A stretch of DNA of 64,000 nt from Bifidobacterium imperatoris (GCF_002860405.1 NZ_NMWV01000016.1:94222-158221); one strand, 5' to 3'. Counted from the stretch's first letter, positions 1 to 8,486 are shown. The notes: generated from the sequence alone by a model not told the origin. A program made the numbers and translations.

Positions 1-1
1 C

Positions 2-304
2 GGCCCGGAGTCCCAGAAGCTCTTCCACGACAAGATCGTCGACTCCAAGACCGTCGTATGGAACGGCCCGATGGGCGTGTTCGAGATTCCGGAGTTCGCA
101 GCCGGCACCAAGGCTGTGGCTCAGGGCCTCGTTGACGCTACCGCTGCTGGCGCATTCACCATCGTTGGTGGTGGCGATTCCGCTTCCGCAGTGCGTAACC
201 TCGGCTTCCCGGAGGACGGCTTCTCCCACATCTCCACCGGTGGTGGCGCTTCCCTCGAGTTCCTTGAGGGCAAGGAGCTGCCGGGCCTGAAGGTTCTGGA
301 GTAG
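2..304 (+). CDS. pgk: Phosphoglycerate kinase, C-terminal fragment
   Basis: The reading frame is open from the left edge, so only about the last 100 residues are present. Phosphoglycerate kinase makes ATP and 3-phosphoglycerate from 1,3-bisphosphoglycerate in the cytoplasm. Family hallmarks seen are WNGPMGVFE, the nucleotide-binding GGGDSASAV and the C-terminal [18 protein letters not shown]. The order pgk, tpiA, secG is a common glycolysis/secretion arrangement and supports the call. A hairpin follows directly. The N-terminal domain lies outside the window. Confidence 0.96.
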   Translation, partial: GPESQKLFHDKIVDSKTVVWNGPMGVFEIPEFAAGTKAVAQGLVDATAAGAFTIVGGGDSASAVRNLGFPEDGFSHISTGGGASLEFLEGKELPGLKVLE

Positions 305-321
305 TAACCGTTTTCGGTTGA

Positions 322-353
322 AATAGGCTCCCCTCACCATAGGGGAGCCTATT
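322..353 (+). terminator. Terminator after pgk
   Basis: A 13-bp perfect stem (AATAGGCTCCCCT and its complement) with a 6-nt loop is followed by a T-rich stretch. It separates pgk from tpiA. Confidence 0.8.
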
Positions 354-389
354 ATGCTTTTAGGATGCTGGAGGGGGGAAAGGACAAGG

Positions 390-1193
390 ATGGCATCGCG
401 ACGTATTCCGCTGGTAGCCGGTAACTGGAAGATGAACTTCAATCATCTTGAGGCCACATATTTTGTACAAAAGCTGGTATGGCTGCTACGAGATGCTCAC
501 TTTGATTTCAAACGTTGTGAAGTCGCTTTATTCCCCTCATTCACATCATTGCGCAGCGTGCAAGTGCTGGTGGAAGCGGATAGGATGCACATCAATTATG
601 GCGCTCAATCCGTGTCCGTCACCACGCAAGGCGCATTCACCGGCGATGTTTCCGCAGATATGATTGCAAGCCTCGGCTGCACATATGTGATTGTCGGCCA
701 TTCGGAACGTCGCAAATATCATCCAGAGGATGATGCGAATATCGTCGATCAGGTCAGAGCAGTGCTTGCCGCGGGCATGCAGCCGATTCTTTGCGTAGGC
801 GAAAGCTTTGAGGAGCGTCGCCAGGGCATTGAACTGGACTTCGCAGTCGGCCAGGTTCATGACGTCACACGAGACCTCAATACCGAGGAAGCAGCCAAAC
901 TTATCGTGGCATATGAGCCGGTTTGGGCTATCGGCACTGGCATGGTGGCAACTCCGCAGACCGCGCAGGAAGCCGCCCATGCCATCCGTGACGATCTTGC
1001 AGCCACCTTTGACCGTACAGTGGCTGACACCGTTCGTATTCTCTATGGTGGTTCGGTGACTTCAAAGAACGCTGCCGAATTGATTTCCCAGCCCGATGTG
1101 GATGGATTCCTGATTGGCGGAGCTTCACTGGACGCTGAAGAACTCGCTAAAATCGCACGTTTGGCATTAAAAACCACACTTTCTCGAGCATAA
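390..1193 (+). CDS. tpiA: Triosephosphate isomerase
   Basis: Interconverts dihydroxyacetone phosphate and glyceraldehyde 3-phosphate. Visible hallmarks are GNWKMN near the N-terminus (substrate lysine), IVGHSERR (catalytic histidine), [12 protein letters not shown] (catalytic glutamate) and the phosphate-binding YGGSV and GFLIGGASL. The chosen ATG gives 267 residues, slightly longer than the usual ~250, and has an AAGGACAAGG stretch just upstream. An earlier in-frame ATG at 354 lies inside the preceding terminator hairpin and is unlikely. The gene is followed by secG. Confidence 0.96.
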   Translation: MASRRIPLVAGNWKMNFNHLEATYFVQKLVWLLRDAHFDFKRCEVALFPSFTSLRSVQVLVEADRMHINYGAQSVSVTTQGAFTGDVSADMIASLGCTYVIVGHSERRKYHPEDDANIVDQVRAVLAAGMQPILCVGESFEERRQGIELDFAVGQVHDVTRDLNTEEAAKLIVAYEPVWAIGTGMVATPQTAQEAAHAIRDDLAATFDRTVADTVRILYGGSVTSKNAAELISQPDVDGFLIGGASLDAEELAKIARLALKTTLSRA

Positions 1194-1256
1194 TGCCACG
1201 GTTTTCCCGTATGTGCGCTATGCTGTTCATCAGTAATTTCAAACCGGAGGTACCCT

Positions 1257-1505
1257 GTGACCGCTCTTAAGATCACGCTCGAAGTCATTGTCGTCGTGCT
1301 CAGCTGCTTGCTGACCCTGCTCATCCTTATGCATAAGGGCAAGGGCGGTGGCCTTTCCGACATGTTCGGTGGCGGCTTGACTCAGAATGCTGGCACCTCT
1401 GGTGTGGCTGAGAAGAATCTGAACCGTTGGACCGTTATCATCGCCCTGATTTGGGTTGCCCTGATTATCGGCCTTGACATGATGACTAAGTTCAACCTCG
1501 GCTGA
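1257..1505 (+). CDS. secG: Preprotein translocase subunit SecG
   Basis: A small (82 aa) inner-membrane protein of the SecYEG channel. It has two hydrophobic segments (about residues 3-22 and 58-76) joined by the typical glycine-rich cytoplasmic loop (HKGKGGGLSDMFGGG). The start is GTG, supported by a strong CCGGAGG 6 nt upstream. It lies 63 bp after tpiA and is followed by a good terminator. Family and position both support the call. Confidence 0.93.
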   Translation: MTALKITLEVIVVVLSCLLTLLILMHKGKGGGLSDMFGGGLTQNAGTSGVAEKNLNRWTVIIALIWVALIIGLDMMTKFNLG

Positions 1506-1523
1506 GCTTTACATATGCTTTCT

Positions 1524-1557
1524 ACGACCCATGACCGTATGTTCGGTCATGGGTCGT
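1524..1557 (+). terminator. Terminator after secG
   Basis: A 14-bp perfect stem (ACGACCCATGACCG and its complement) with a TATGTT loop lies 18 bp after secG and is followed by TATTCGTTT. Confidence 0.8.
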
Positions 1558-1640
1558 ATTCGTTTCATTGAGCTCGATGAGCGCTAAGCAATAAACAGCA
1601 GCATGTCCGCCAACGTTGTTCGTATAAAGGGGAGAACATT

Positions 1641-2591
1641 ATGGTTACGATGAACCGCAACAAAGTCGTTATCGTCGGCACGGGTCAGGTGGGATCGACC
1701 GCCGCATACGCCATCGTCACGCACGGTTTGTGCAATGAGCTGGTGTTGATCGATCATTTCACTGAAAAGGCCATCGCTGAAGCACATGATCTCGATGATG
1801 GCAGCGAATTCCAAGATCGCCATGTCAAGGTGCACGCCGGAGATTATTCCGAATGCAAGGACGCAGACATTGTGGTCATCACCGTGGGCCGTAAACCCCC
1901 GGCAAACTCCACCCGCATGGCAGAACTCGGTTTTACTGTGGGATTAGTTGGCGATGTCGTGGACCATGTAATGTCTTCCGGTTTCAACGGCGTCATTGTC
2001 ATGGTTTCCAACCCTGTTGATGTGATGGCCTGGTATGCCTGGAAGCGTTCGGGTCTGCCACGTACTCAGGTGCTGGGAACCGGTACCGCACTGGATACTT
2101 CCCGTCTGAAGACCATTATTGGTGAAGAGACCGGTCTGGATCCTCGCAATGTTGGTGGATTCGTTATGGGCGAACATGGCAATTCGCAGTTCACTGCATG
2201 GTCCACCGTATCGCTTGGCGGTAAGCCGTTCGGCCGATTCCTTGCCGATAATCAGGACCGATTCTCTTCCGTATCCACTGCGGAGATTGAAGAGAAGACC
2301 CGCACACGCGGCAATGAGATTGTCGCAGCCAAGCACGGTACGAACTATGGCATTGCCTCCACTGTAGCCGGTATTGTGCAGACAATTTTGTGGGATGAAC
2401 GCCGTATTGTACCGGTTTCCACATTGCTGGACGGCGAGTACGGTGAGCATGACGTGTTCCTCGGCGTTCCCACTGAGCTCAGGGCCAATGGCGCCAACGA
2501 AATCGTAGAACTGGAACTCAACGACGAAGAACACGAAAAGCTGCATCATTCCGCCGAACTTGTACGCGAGCATTGCAAGGGGCTGCTGTGA
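1641..2591 (+). CDS. ldh: L-lactate dehydrogenase
   Basis: Reduces pyruvate to L-lactate with NADH, regenerating NAD+ at the end of the bifid shunt. The 316-aa protein has the Rossmann motif GTGQVGST near residue 13, the DLDDG region, SNPVDVMAW, GTGTALDTSR and the active-site GEHGNS with catalytic histidine 179. AGGGGAG lies upstream of the ATG. Bifidobacteria commonly carry two ldh paralogs. The GQVGS/ITVGRKPPANSTRMAEL sequence looks like the less typical one, but which paralog is the main fructose-1,6-bisphosphate-activated enzyme cannot be decided here. It overlaps the next gene by 4 bp. Confidence 0.93.
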   Translation: MVTMNRNKVVIVGTGQVGSTAAYAIVTHGLCNELVLIDHFTEKAIAEAHDLDDGSEFQDRHVKVHAGDYSECKDADIVVITVGRKPPANSTRMAELGFTVGLVGDVVDHVMSSGFNGVIVMVSNPVDVMAWYAWKRSGLPRTQVLGTGTALDTSRLKTIIGEETGLDPRNVGGFVMGEHGNSQFTAWSTVSLGGKPFGRFLADNQDRFSSVSTAEIEEKTRTRGNEIVAAKHGTNYGIASTVAGIVQTILWDERRIVPVSTLLDGEYGEHDVFLGVPTELRANGANEIVELELNDEEHEKLHHSAELVREHCKGLL

Positions 2592-3499
2592 CCAACACGC
2601 TGACCGACAAGCCACAACTACTGGTTGCCGATCTTGATGGCACCTTGCTGCACGATGCGGAAGTATTCGAAAACCGAAACATCACCCAGCACAGCATCGA
2701 TGTCATCAATCGTGCCCATGATGCCGGCTATAAGTTCGCCGTTGCTACCGCACGGCCGGTGAGCACTGGACTGCGATTCGCACAGATACTCCCAGTTGAT
2801 GCCGTCATTTACCTCAATGGTGCACTTATCGACTTCGATCCCGCACATTCGAATTTCGAAACATTGACTAAGGATTCAACCGAAGGCAATCCAGATCTCA
2901 TCAAAATCGGATTCTCCTCCAAGCGTGCCTGTGAGGTTTGCCAACAGCTTTTGAAGCATATACCTGGATTGAAGCTGGGCATTGTGATGAACGATGTACG
3001 TTACACGAATTTCGATGTTCGCCAGTATTGGAAAACCCAGTCCTTCCAATACACCAACTTCCAAGTCAGCACAGATGCCTCCGGCAATGAGTACAGCGTT
3101 CGTATACTCGAGCCTGATGCCAACCATCCAATTCCGGTACCTCAGGGGACTGCGGATAAGATTACGATCTTCCCGGAAGGCAATCAATGGGATGGACTGG
3201 AATCACTGATTCCGGATGATTTCGATGTATCGATTTCCGAAGGCGTGATGTGGATGCTGATGAATCCCAACGCCAATAAACAGCATGCAATGAATATCGT
3301 ATGCGAGCGTCTGGGTGTACCGTTGGAGCAGACCGTCGCCTTTGGCGATGATCTTATCGACATTGATATGATGCGTGCCTCGGGCAGGGGAGTGGCTGTC
3401 TCCAATGCCAATCCAAAGGTCCTTGCAATCGCGGACGAAGTCTGCCCTGCAAACAATGACGATGGCGTGGCCCAATGGATTGAGTCACAGCTACAGTAG
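2588..3499 (+). CDS. HAD-superfamily (Cof-type) phosphatase
   Basis: A 303-aa hydrolase of the Cof/YidA type (HAD class IIB). Motif I is DLDGTLL with the nucleophilic aspartate near residue 16. Motif IV is FGDDLIDIDMM near the C-terminus, followed by the typical VAVSNANPKVLAIAD segment. The cap domain lies between. These enzymes dephosphorylate sugar phosphates or similar metabolites; the substrate is unknown. The start used is GTG at 2588, overlapping the ldh stop as GTGA; an in-frame ATG lies 15 bp upstream. The coupling to ldh and the genes downstream suggests one transcript. Confidence 0.85.
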   Translation: MTNTLTDKPQLLVADLDGTLLHDAEVFENRNITQHSIDVINRAHDAGYKFAVATARPVSTGLRFAQILPVDAVIYLNGALIDFDPAHSNFETLTKDSTEGNPDLIKIGFSSKRACEVCQQLLKHIPGLKLGIVMNDVRYTNFDVRQYWKTQSFQYTNFQVSTDASGNEYSVRILEPDANHPIPVPQGTADKITIFPEGNQWDGLESLIPDDFDVSISEGVMWMLMNPNANKQHAMNIVCERLGVPLEQTVAFGDDLIDIDMMRASGRGVAVSNANPKVLAIADEVCPANNDDGVAQWIESQLQ

Positions 3500-3504
3500 G
3501 AATC

Positions 3505-4569
3505 ATGAACAACACTATGTTGGAGGAGCGCGCTTATGGCGCGTTGATTGGGTTGGCCATTGGCGATGCGCTCGGCATGCCTACGCAAAGCATGTCAGTA
3601 GATCAGATACGTGCTGAATATGGAGCAAAGCCTATACGAGACTTTGTGAATGCTTCACCAAAACAGCCGATAGCGCCTAATATGAAAGCCGGCTCGATTA
3701 CCGACGATACTGAACAGGCGCTCGTCCTAGCGAATCAGCTGATTGCCGGAGCAGGTGAATTGGACATCCATCAGTATGCGCAATCATTGCTCAACTGGGA
3801 AGATGGCATGAAGGCCAAAGGTTCGCTTGACTTGCTCGGGCCGTCCACCAAGTCCGCATTGGAACAGTTCAAGGCCGGCGTGGATGTGAATCTTACGGGC
3901 ATTCATGGCACTACCAATGGCGGCGCCATGCGAGCCTGCCCCATCGGCATCGCCAACCGTCCGGACACTCATTTGGCGGATACCGCACGCCGTTCCTCCA
4001 TTGTGACTCATAACACCACGCATGGCATTGAATCCACCATGCTGATTGCGGCAACGGTGAGTTATGGTTTGGAAGGCGCTGAAGCCGGTGAAGCCATGAT
4101 GATGGCACTGAATTACGTGACCGCTTACCTTGCCATGAATCGTTTTGAGGGCATGGAAGTGGGGCATTGGTCGCCTAAAGCTTCCGTCATCGCACGTACA
4201 CGTTGGGCTATTGCTTGGGCTCATGAGCACGCGGATTCGCAATCCGGCGACATTTACGACCATGACATGTTCGGCGATCAGCTTCGTGCGCTTGTCGGTA
4301 CCAGTGTGGAAGCGAATGAATCCGTGCCCGCGGCCTTCGCTATCGCCACACGGTATGCGCAACGCCCGTTTGACGCATTATGTGTGGCCGCCAATGTTGG
4401 CGGTGATACCGACACCATTGGCGCTATGGTAGGCGCAATGCTCGGCGCGGTTCACGGTGCTGGAGGATTCCCCGCAGAAATGGTTCGTAAGGTTCAGGAA
4501 ATCAACCACATCGATATGAGGCAGACAGCAAAGGAACTGCTTGCCATCTCCAGGAGCGATGAACAATGA
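3505..4569 (+). CDS. ADP-ribosylglycohydrolase-family protein
   Basis: A 354-aa member of the DraG/ADP-ribosylhydrolase fold. Visible hallmarks are GALIGLAIGDALGMP near the start, the metal-binding ITDDTEQAL near residue 72, and the second metal cluster GGDTDTIGAMVGAMLGA near residue 293. Family members remove ADP-ribose from proteins or nucleosides, or hydrolyse related N-glycosides; the substrate is not known here. It starts 5 bp after the HAD gene and overlaps the PfkB-kinase gene by 4 bp (ATGA). Together the three genes could release and recycle a ribosyl compound; that pathway is an inference. Confidence 0.85.
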   Translation: MNNTMLEERAYGALIGLAIGDALGMPTQSMSVDQIRAEYGAKPIRDFVNASPKQPIAPNMKAGSITDDTEQALVLANQLIAGAGELDIHQYAQSLLNWEDGMKAKGSLDLLGPSTKSALEQFKAGVDVNLTGIHGTTNGGAMRACPIGIANRPDTHLADTARRSSIVTHNTTHGIESTMLIAATVSYGLEGAEAGEAMMMALNYVTAYLAMNRFEGMEVGHWSPKASVIARTRWAIAWAHEHADSQSGDIYDHDMFGDQLRALVGTSVEANESVPAAFAIATRYAQRPFDALCVAANVGGDTDTIGAMVGAMLGAVHGAGGFPAEMVRKVQEINHIDMRQTAKELLAISRSDEQ

Positions 4570-5501
4570 GCAGAGTCATTTCCTTAGGGCAAATGCTGGT
4601 TGACCTGACCATGCGTATCGACCGCGTGCCCGAGCCGGGTGGCGATGCCTTCGCCGATGAAGCCGTGGCTCGTGTAGGCTCCAGTTTCAATATTCTGCAC
4701 GCGGTACGTCAGATGGGCATAGATGCTGCGCATGGCGGCATTATTGGCACCGGTCCGTGGGCTACGCAGATTCGTGACGCGCTGGTGTCTGACGGCATAG
4801 AACATATTGGCCTCACCGATTTCTCCCGCGATTCCGGTATCTGCATGGCTATGACCGACGCTCGGGCCGAACGAACATTCGTCACTGTGCGCGGTGCAGA
4901 AACCCAAGGCAATGAACATTGCTTCGAAGCAATCGAGCCCGCGAACGACGATATCGTACATATCAATGGCTACACGTTCGCTCATCCCACCGCCCGTGGC
5001 CTGTACGCGTTCCTGACACGATACGAATCCCACAAATTCACTACGGTGTTCGATCCGTCTTCGGTAACGGCTGGCGCGGAAGACCGTTTACTATCCGCAA
5101 TCATTGCACACAAGCCTATCTGGTCGTGCAATTATGAGGAAGCTCTTGCATTGGCTCGTCGATTGGGCATATCCGGTTCTTCCTTGGAAGATACCGGTAA
5201 CACCTGCGCCTCATTGAGTACAGCCGTTCAAGCGCCGGTTATTCTTCGCGCTGGTGCATCAGGTGCTTGGCTGTGTGCTGAGCCTGGGGCACAAGCTGAA
5301 CTGATTCCCTCCTACCATGTGCACGCCGTGGATACCAATGGTGCCGGTGACTGTCATGTAGGCGTGATGAGTGCAGAACTGATTCGCGGCGCTTCGTTGC
5401 ATGATGCAGTTCGAACCGCCAATATCGCCGCGGCGATTTCCGTGACCCGTCGTGGTCCGGCTACCTGCCCCTCTCGCGAAGAATTGGCAGCTATTGCCTA
5501 A
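4566..5501 (+). CDS. PfkB-family carbohydrate/nucleoside kinase
   Basis: A 311-aa ribokinase-like protein. The anion-hole/catalytic signature NGAGDCHVG (PfkB signature 2, with the aspartate base) is near residue 258. The N-terminal half carries the substrate lid and the VGSSFNIL segment. Ribokinase relatives phosphorylate ribose, nucleosides or similar sugars. It is translationally coupled to the ADP-ribosylglycohydrolase-family gene, so a ribose- or nucleoside-like product of that enzyme is a reasonable substrate guess. A terminator follows 9 bp after the stop. Confidence 0.85.
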   Translation: MSRVISLGQMLVDLTMRIDRVPEPGGDAFADEAVARVGSSFNILHAVRQMGIDAAHGGIIGTGPWATQIRDALVSDGIEHIGLTDFSRDSGICMAMTDARAERTFVTVRGAETQGNEHCFEAIEPANDDIVHINGYTFAHPTARGLYAFLTRYESHKFTTVFDPSSVTAGAEDRLLSAIIAHKPIWSCNYEEALALARRLGISGSSLEDTGNTCASLSTAVQAPVILRAGASGAWLCAEPGAQAELIPSYHVHAVDTNGAGDCHVGVMSAELIRGASLHDAVRTANIAAAISVTRRGPATCPSREELAAIA

Positions 5502-5510
5502 CACAGTTAT

Positions 5511-5544
5511 TGCCGTAGTGGCTTACACAAATGCCACTGCGGCA
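5511..5544 (+). terminator. Terminator after the HAD-ARH-PfkB operon
   Basis: A 12-bp stem (TGCCGTAGTGGC, one G-T wobble) with a 10-nt loop lies immediately after the PfkB gene. Confidence 0.7.
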
Positions 5545-5574
5545 TCTCATTATTCCATTGTTACAACACGCAAA

Positions 5575-5632
5575 TTGAACTCGAATTGAACTAGGTGTAG
5601 TCTTTGAACCGTTGTTCAACATGAAATTGAAC
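5575..5632 (+). promoter_or_regulatory. Promoter with five TTGAAC half-sites (likely autoregulatory operator)
   Basis: TTGAAC occurs at 5575, 5586, 5604 and 5627, and inverted as GTTCAA at 5614. The 5604-5619 pair forms a perfect palindrome, TTGAACCGTTGTTCAA. A promoter fits the same DNA: -35 TTGAAC (5575-5580), 17-bp spacer, -10 TAGTCT (5598-5603). The half-sites therefore cover the promoter of the HTH-aminotransferase gene starting at 5650. Binding by that protein's own HTH domain is an inference. Confidence 0.65.
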
Positions 5633-5649
5633 TTCTGTTTGGAGGGACT

Positions 5650-7194
5650 ATGACCGTCACGGTATTCGCCCAGCGTTTGCGCAACGCTATGGACAGCAGG
5701 GGATTGAAACAGGTCGACTTGGTGCATGCGGCGGAACACCGTGGTGTCAAAATGGGCAAAAGCCATATCAGCCAATATGTTGCCGGCAAAACCATGCCGC
5801 GTGAAGATGTGCTGGACTTTCTTGCCAGCGAATTGGATGTGGATACGAACTGGCTTAGGGGAGAGACCAGTGAGACATCGGAACGACACAATGAGGGGAT
5901 GGCTACTATGCCTGTTGAACAATCCACAGCTAATGTGACTCGGGCCGAATCCGTTGATGAGATTCCAGCTGGTCGCCGCCGTGCATTCGGTAAGTCTCAT
6001 AAGCTCGACAACGTGCTGTACGATGTGCGTGGACCTGTGGTGGACGAAGCCGCACGCATGGAAGCGGATGGCACGCACATTCTGAAATTGAACATCGGCA
6101 ATCCGGCACCGTTTGGTTTCCGTACGCCGGATGAGGTCGTTTATGATATGGCGCATCAGTTGACTGAGACTGAAGGTTATTCGCCATCCAAAGGCCTGTT
6201 CTCCGCGCGCAAGGCCATTATGCAGTACGCACAGCTGAAGAACCTGCCGAATGTGACCATCGATGATATTTACACCGGCAATGGCGTTAGCGAGCTCATT
6301 AACCTCTGCATGTCCGCTCTGCTGGATGACGGTGACGAGGTGTTGATTCCAAGCCCTGATTATCCGCTGTGGACGGCCTGCGTGAATCTGGCTGGCGGCA
6401 CCGCAGTACATTACGTATGTGATGAGCAATCAGAATGGTATCCGGATATTGACGATATTCGTTCCAAGATCACCGATCGTACGGTGGCCATCGTGCTTAT
6501 CAATCCGAACAATCCAACTGGCGCGCTTTATCCAAAGGAAGTGCTCCAGCAGATTGTGGATATCGCGCGCGAACACCAGCTCATCATCTTCTCCGATGAG
6601 ATCTACGACCGTTTGGTCATGGACGGATTGCAGCACACGTCTATCGCCTCGCTTGCCCCGGATTTGTTCTGCGTTACGTTCTCGGGCCTCTCGAAGTCTC
6701 ATATGATTGCCGGCTACCGTGTAGGCTGGATGGTGCTTTCCGGCAATAAGCGTATCGCCAAGGATTACATTGAGGGCATCAACATGCTGGCGAATATGCG
6801 TATTTGCTCGAATGTGCCGGCGCAATCCATTGTGCAGACGGCATTGGGTGGTCATCAGAGTGTGAACGACTACATTGTGCCGGGTGGCCGACTCTACGAG
6901 CAGCGCGAGTATATTTACAATGCAATCAACGCCATTCCTGGTTTGACGGCGGTTAAGCCCAAGGCCGCGTTCTACATCTTCCCGAAGATCGATGTGAAGA
7001 AGTTCAATATTCATGATGATGAGCAGTTCGCTCTTGACCTGCTTCATGATGAACGCATTCTAATCACTCGAGGCGGCGGCTTCAACTGGGGTGAACCTGA
7101 TCACTTCCGTATCGTGTATCTGCCACGCATCGAAGTGCTCAAAGACGCCACCAACAAAATCGCCAACTTCTTCAGTTATTATTGGCAGAACTAA
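5650..7194 (+). CDS. HTH (XRE-like) / class I aminotransferase fusion
   Basis: A 514-aa fusion. Residues ~6-71 form a Cro/C1-like helix-turn-helix domain (KQVDLVHAAEH, then SHISQYVAGKTMPRED). After a ~50-residue linker comes a full fold-type I PLP aminotransferase resembling AlaA/AspC. It shows NIGNPAPFGF, the GNGVSEL motif, NPNNPTGALY, SDEIYDRLV and the PLP lysine K349 in SGLSKSHMIAGYRVGW. The likely reaction is alanine- or glutamate-linked transamination. The N-terminal domain suggests a regulator that reads PLP or amino acids, as GntR-aminotransferase MocR proteins do. GGAGGG precedes the ATG. It stands alone behind a TTGAAC-rich promoter. Confidence 0.88.
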   Translation: MTVTVFAQRLRNAMDSRGLKQVDLVHAAEHRGVKMGKSHISQYVAGKTMPREDVLDFLASELDVDTNWLRGETSETSERHNEGMATMPVEQSTANVTRAESVDEIPAGRRRAFGKSHKLDNVLYDVRGPVVDEAARMEADGTHILKLNIGNPAPFGFRTPDEVVYDMAHQLTETEGYSPSKGLFSARKAIMQYAQLKNLPNVTIDDIYTGNGVSELINLCMSALLDDGDEVLIPSPDYPLWTACVNLAGGTAVHYVCDEQSEWYPDIDDIRSKITDRTVAIVLINPNNPTGALYPKEVLQQIVDIAREHQLIIFSDEIYDRLVMDGLQHTSIASLAPDLFCVTFSGLSKSHMIAGYRVGWMVLSGNKRIAKDYIEGINMLANMRICSNVPAQSIVQTALGGHQSVNDYIVPGGRLYEQREYIYNAINAIPGLTAVKPKAAFYIFPKIDVKKFNIHDDEQFALDLLHDERILITRGGGFNWGEPDHFRIVYLPRIEVLKDATNKIANFFSYYWQN

Positions 7195-7601
7195 TGGAAA
7201 ACCTTCGTTGAGCCTGTTTTGATACAGCGCTAGACCTGTTCTCATAAAAGGGGTTAAGGGCTGTTCAATCTGCAAGTTCAATAGTGGTTTTTCGGCCATT
7301 CCGCAACATTCCGCAACAAATCTCTTTTTCGTTGCCGAGCGACATTCGGGTGCGTAGGCCTCGCGCTGAGATAGCACAGCGCGAGGCCTCTCTTATATTT
7401 GATTGCGAGAAGGCCTCCGGCTTGCAGCCTCGCTCTATATAAACGTTGATTGCCTCGGAATATGGGAAGACCACCCTCCCCGTGGGGACTGTATTATCAA
7501 GTGTGTAACTGATAGTAACTATGTGCTTGATTTGGATAATCTCATCAAGTTTGCGGGTAGACCTGTGCAAGGAATATGAGAAATGATGGGAGAATAATCG
7601 T
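7195..7601 (+). other. 407-bp intergenic region with terminator and a possible gene remnant
   Basis: No intact gene is seen. It holds the hairpin at 7356-7389. Near its right end, about 7510-7579, a short open stretch reads LDLDNLIKFAGRPVQGI before a stop. Several stops lie close to it in all frames. It could be debris of the missing N-terminal part of the RelA/SpoT-like gene that follows, but the similarity is too short to claim. Confidence 0.5.
7356..7389 (+). terminator. Hairpin terminator between aminotransferase and RelA-like genes
   Basis: A 13-bp perfect stem (AGGCCTCGCGCTG and its complement) with an 8-nt loop, followed by CTCTTATATTT. It lies 160 bp after the aminotransferase stop. 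Confidence 0.7.
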
Positions 7602-8111
7602 ATGGACGAACTGATTCTGCCAGACAAGCCGTGGACTCAACGTCAGATTCGAGACTTGCGTAAAGAAATTATCGCTGACATGACGCTGGATGCACAAACC
7701 GCGCTTGCCTCTAGGATTGGCGACGTGCTTCCGGTATTCAAAATCTCGGATATGCGTGAAGCTCCGCACAGCGGATATCGTGCCGTGCATGTCATAGTGA
7801 AGCTCCCGGATGGGGTTTTCTGTGAAGTGCAGGTGCGTACGTTGCTGCAGGATGCTTGGGCTAACTGTTACGAGCTTGCGGGGGATATTTATGGGCGCGC
7901 TATCCGATACGAAGGCAAACCGGACCATGATGACCACGGTGTGGTTGATTCGTTGAAGAATATATCGGCAAGTGTCGCGACGTTGGAGAAGGCGTTGAAT
8001 GATTCAAACGACAACAATGTCAAGCGAAAAGCCATAACCGCATCCATGTCCTCAATAATCGAAGTACGTGATTCCCTTGGGGAGAAACGTGACATTCTTA
8101 AACGTTTCTAA
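7602..8111 (+). CDS. RelA/SpoT-domain protein, N-terminally short
   Basis: A 169-aa protein carrying the second half of a (p)ppGpp-synthetase domain: SDMREAPHSGYRAVHVIV, then CEVQVRTLLQDAWAN, followed by the ELAGDIYGRAIRY helix seen in small alarmone synthetases. The first half of the domain is not evident: no R-x-K ATP-binding motif and no D-x-x-G-x-R strand precedes the GYRAVH motif. Only ~50 unrelated-looking residues stand there. It may be a decayed synthetase or a non-catalytic relative. GGGAGA sits 8 nt before the ATG. A small gene follows 31 bp downstream, recalling toxin-antitoxin pairs built on small alarmone synthetases. Confidence 0.7.
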   Translation: MDELILPDKPWTQRQIRDLRKEIIADMTLDAQTALASRIGDVLPVFKISDMREAPHSGYRAVHVIVKLPDGVFCEVQVRTLLQDAWANCYELAGDIYGRAIRYEGKPDHDDHGVVDSLKNISASVATLEKALNDSNDNNVKRKAITASMSSIIEVRDSLGEKRDILKRF

Positions 8112-8142
8112 CTATTATGGGGATATCAATAGGAAAGGAACC

Positions 8143-8391
8143 ATGATGGTGGGTGTCATTATCCGGTATAACCGGAAGACTGGGGACCGTTGTGTCAAGG
8201 TTTATGACGGCCCCAACGGATATCTCGATGCAGGCAATGATCCAGCGTATTTGCGCGATTCCGCAAAAGTCGGAACCGATTGGGAGGTTGCCTTAATCGG
8301 CTCCGACTCCTTGGCTTCGGTGATGCATACGCATTCCCGTTATTTCAGCGGCAAGGATCGGACAAAGGAACTGGCCGCCCAGTTCGAGTAA
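8143..8391 (+). CDS. Small unknown protein downstream of the RelA-like gene
   Basis: An 82-aa soluble protein not recognised. The ATG at 8143 is chosen because AGGAAAGGAA lies 3-12 nt upstream. The same frame extends upstream into the RelA-like gene but has no matching ribosome site there. The sequence is mixed charged/hydrophobic (MMVGVIIRYNRKTGDRCVKV at its start) with no signal peptide or membrane segment. Its position suggests co-expression with the RelA-like gene, possibly as partner or antitoxin; this is inference only. Confidence 0.6.
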   Translation: MMVGVIIRYNRKTGDRCVKVYDGPNGYLDAGNDPAYLRDSAKVGTDWEVALIGSDSLASVMHTHSRYFSGKDRTKELAAQFE

Positions 8392-8440
8392 ACAATCAAA
8401 TTCAGGTGGGTTCGATTCTATCAATCGCATGCAGGTTCAT

Positions 8441-8486
8441 CGAAACCGTGTGAAACACGTTGATTACTGTGTTTCACACGGTTTCG
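8441..8486. terminator. 18-bp perfect hairpin between convergent genes
   Basis: Perfect 18-bp arms (CGAAACCGTGTGAAACAC and complement) flank a 10-nt loop. It lies between the small unknown gene (plus) and the MetE-like gene (minus), and probably ends transcription from both sides. Confidence 0.65.

Noticed and set aside
5604..5619. LexA/SOS box upstream of the HTH-aminotransferase
   Set aside because: TTGAAC-N4-GTTCAA resembles an SOS box but differs from TCGAAC-N4-GTTCGA at both outer positions, and it is one of a series of half-sites.
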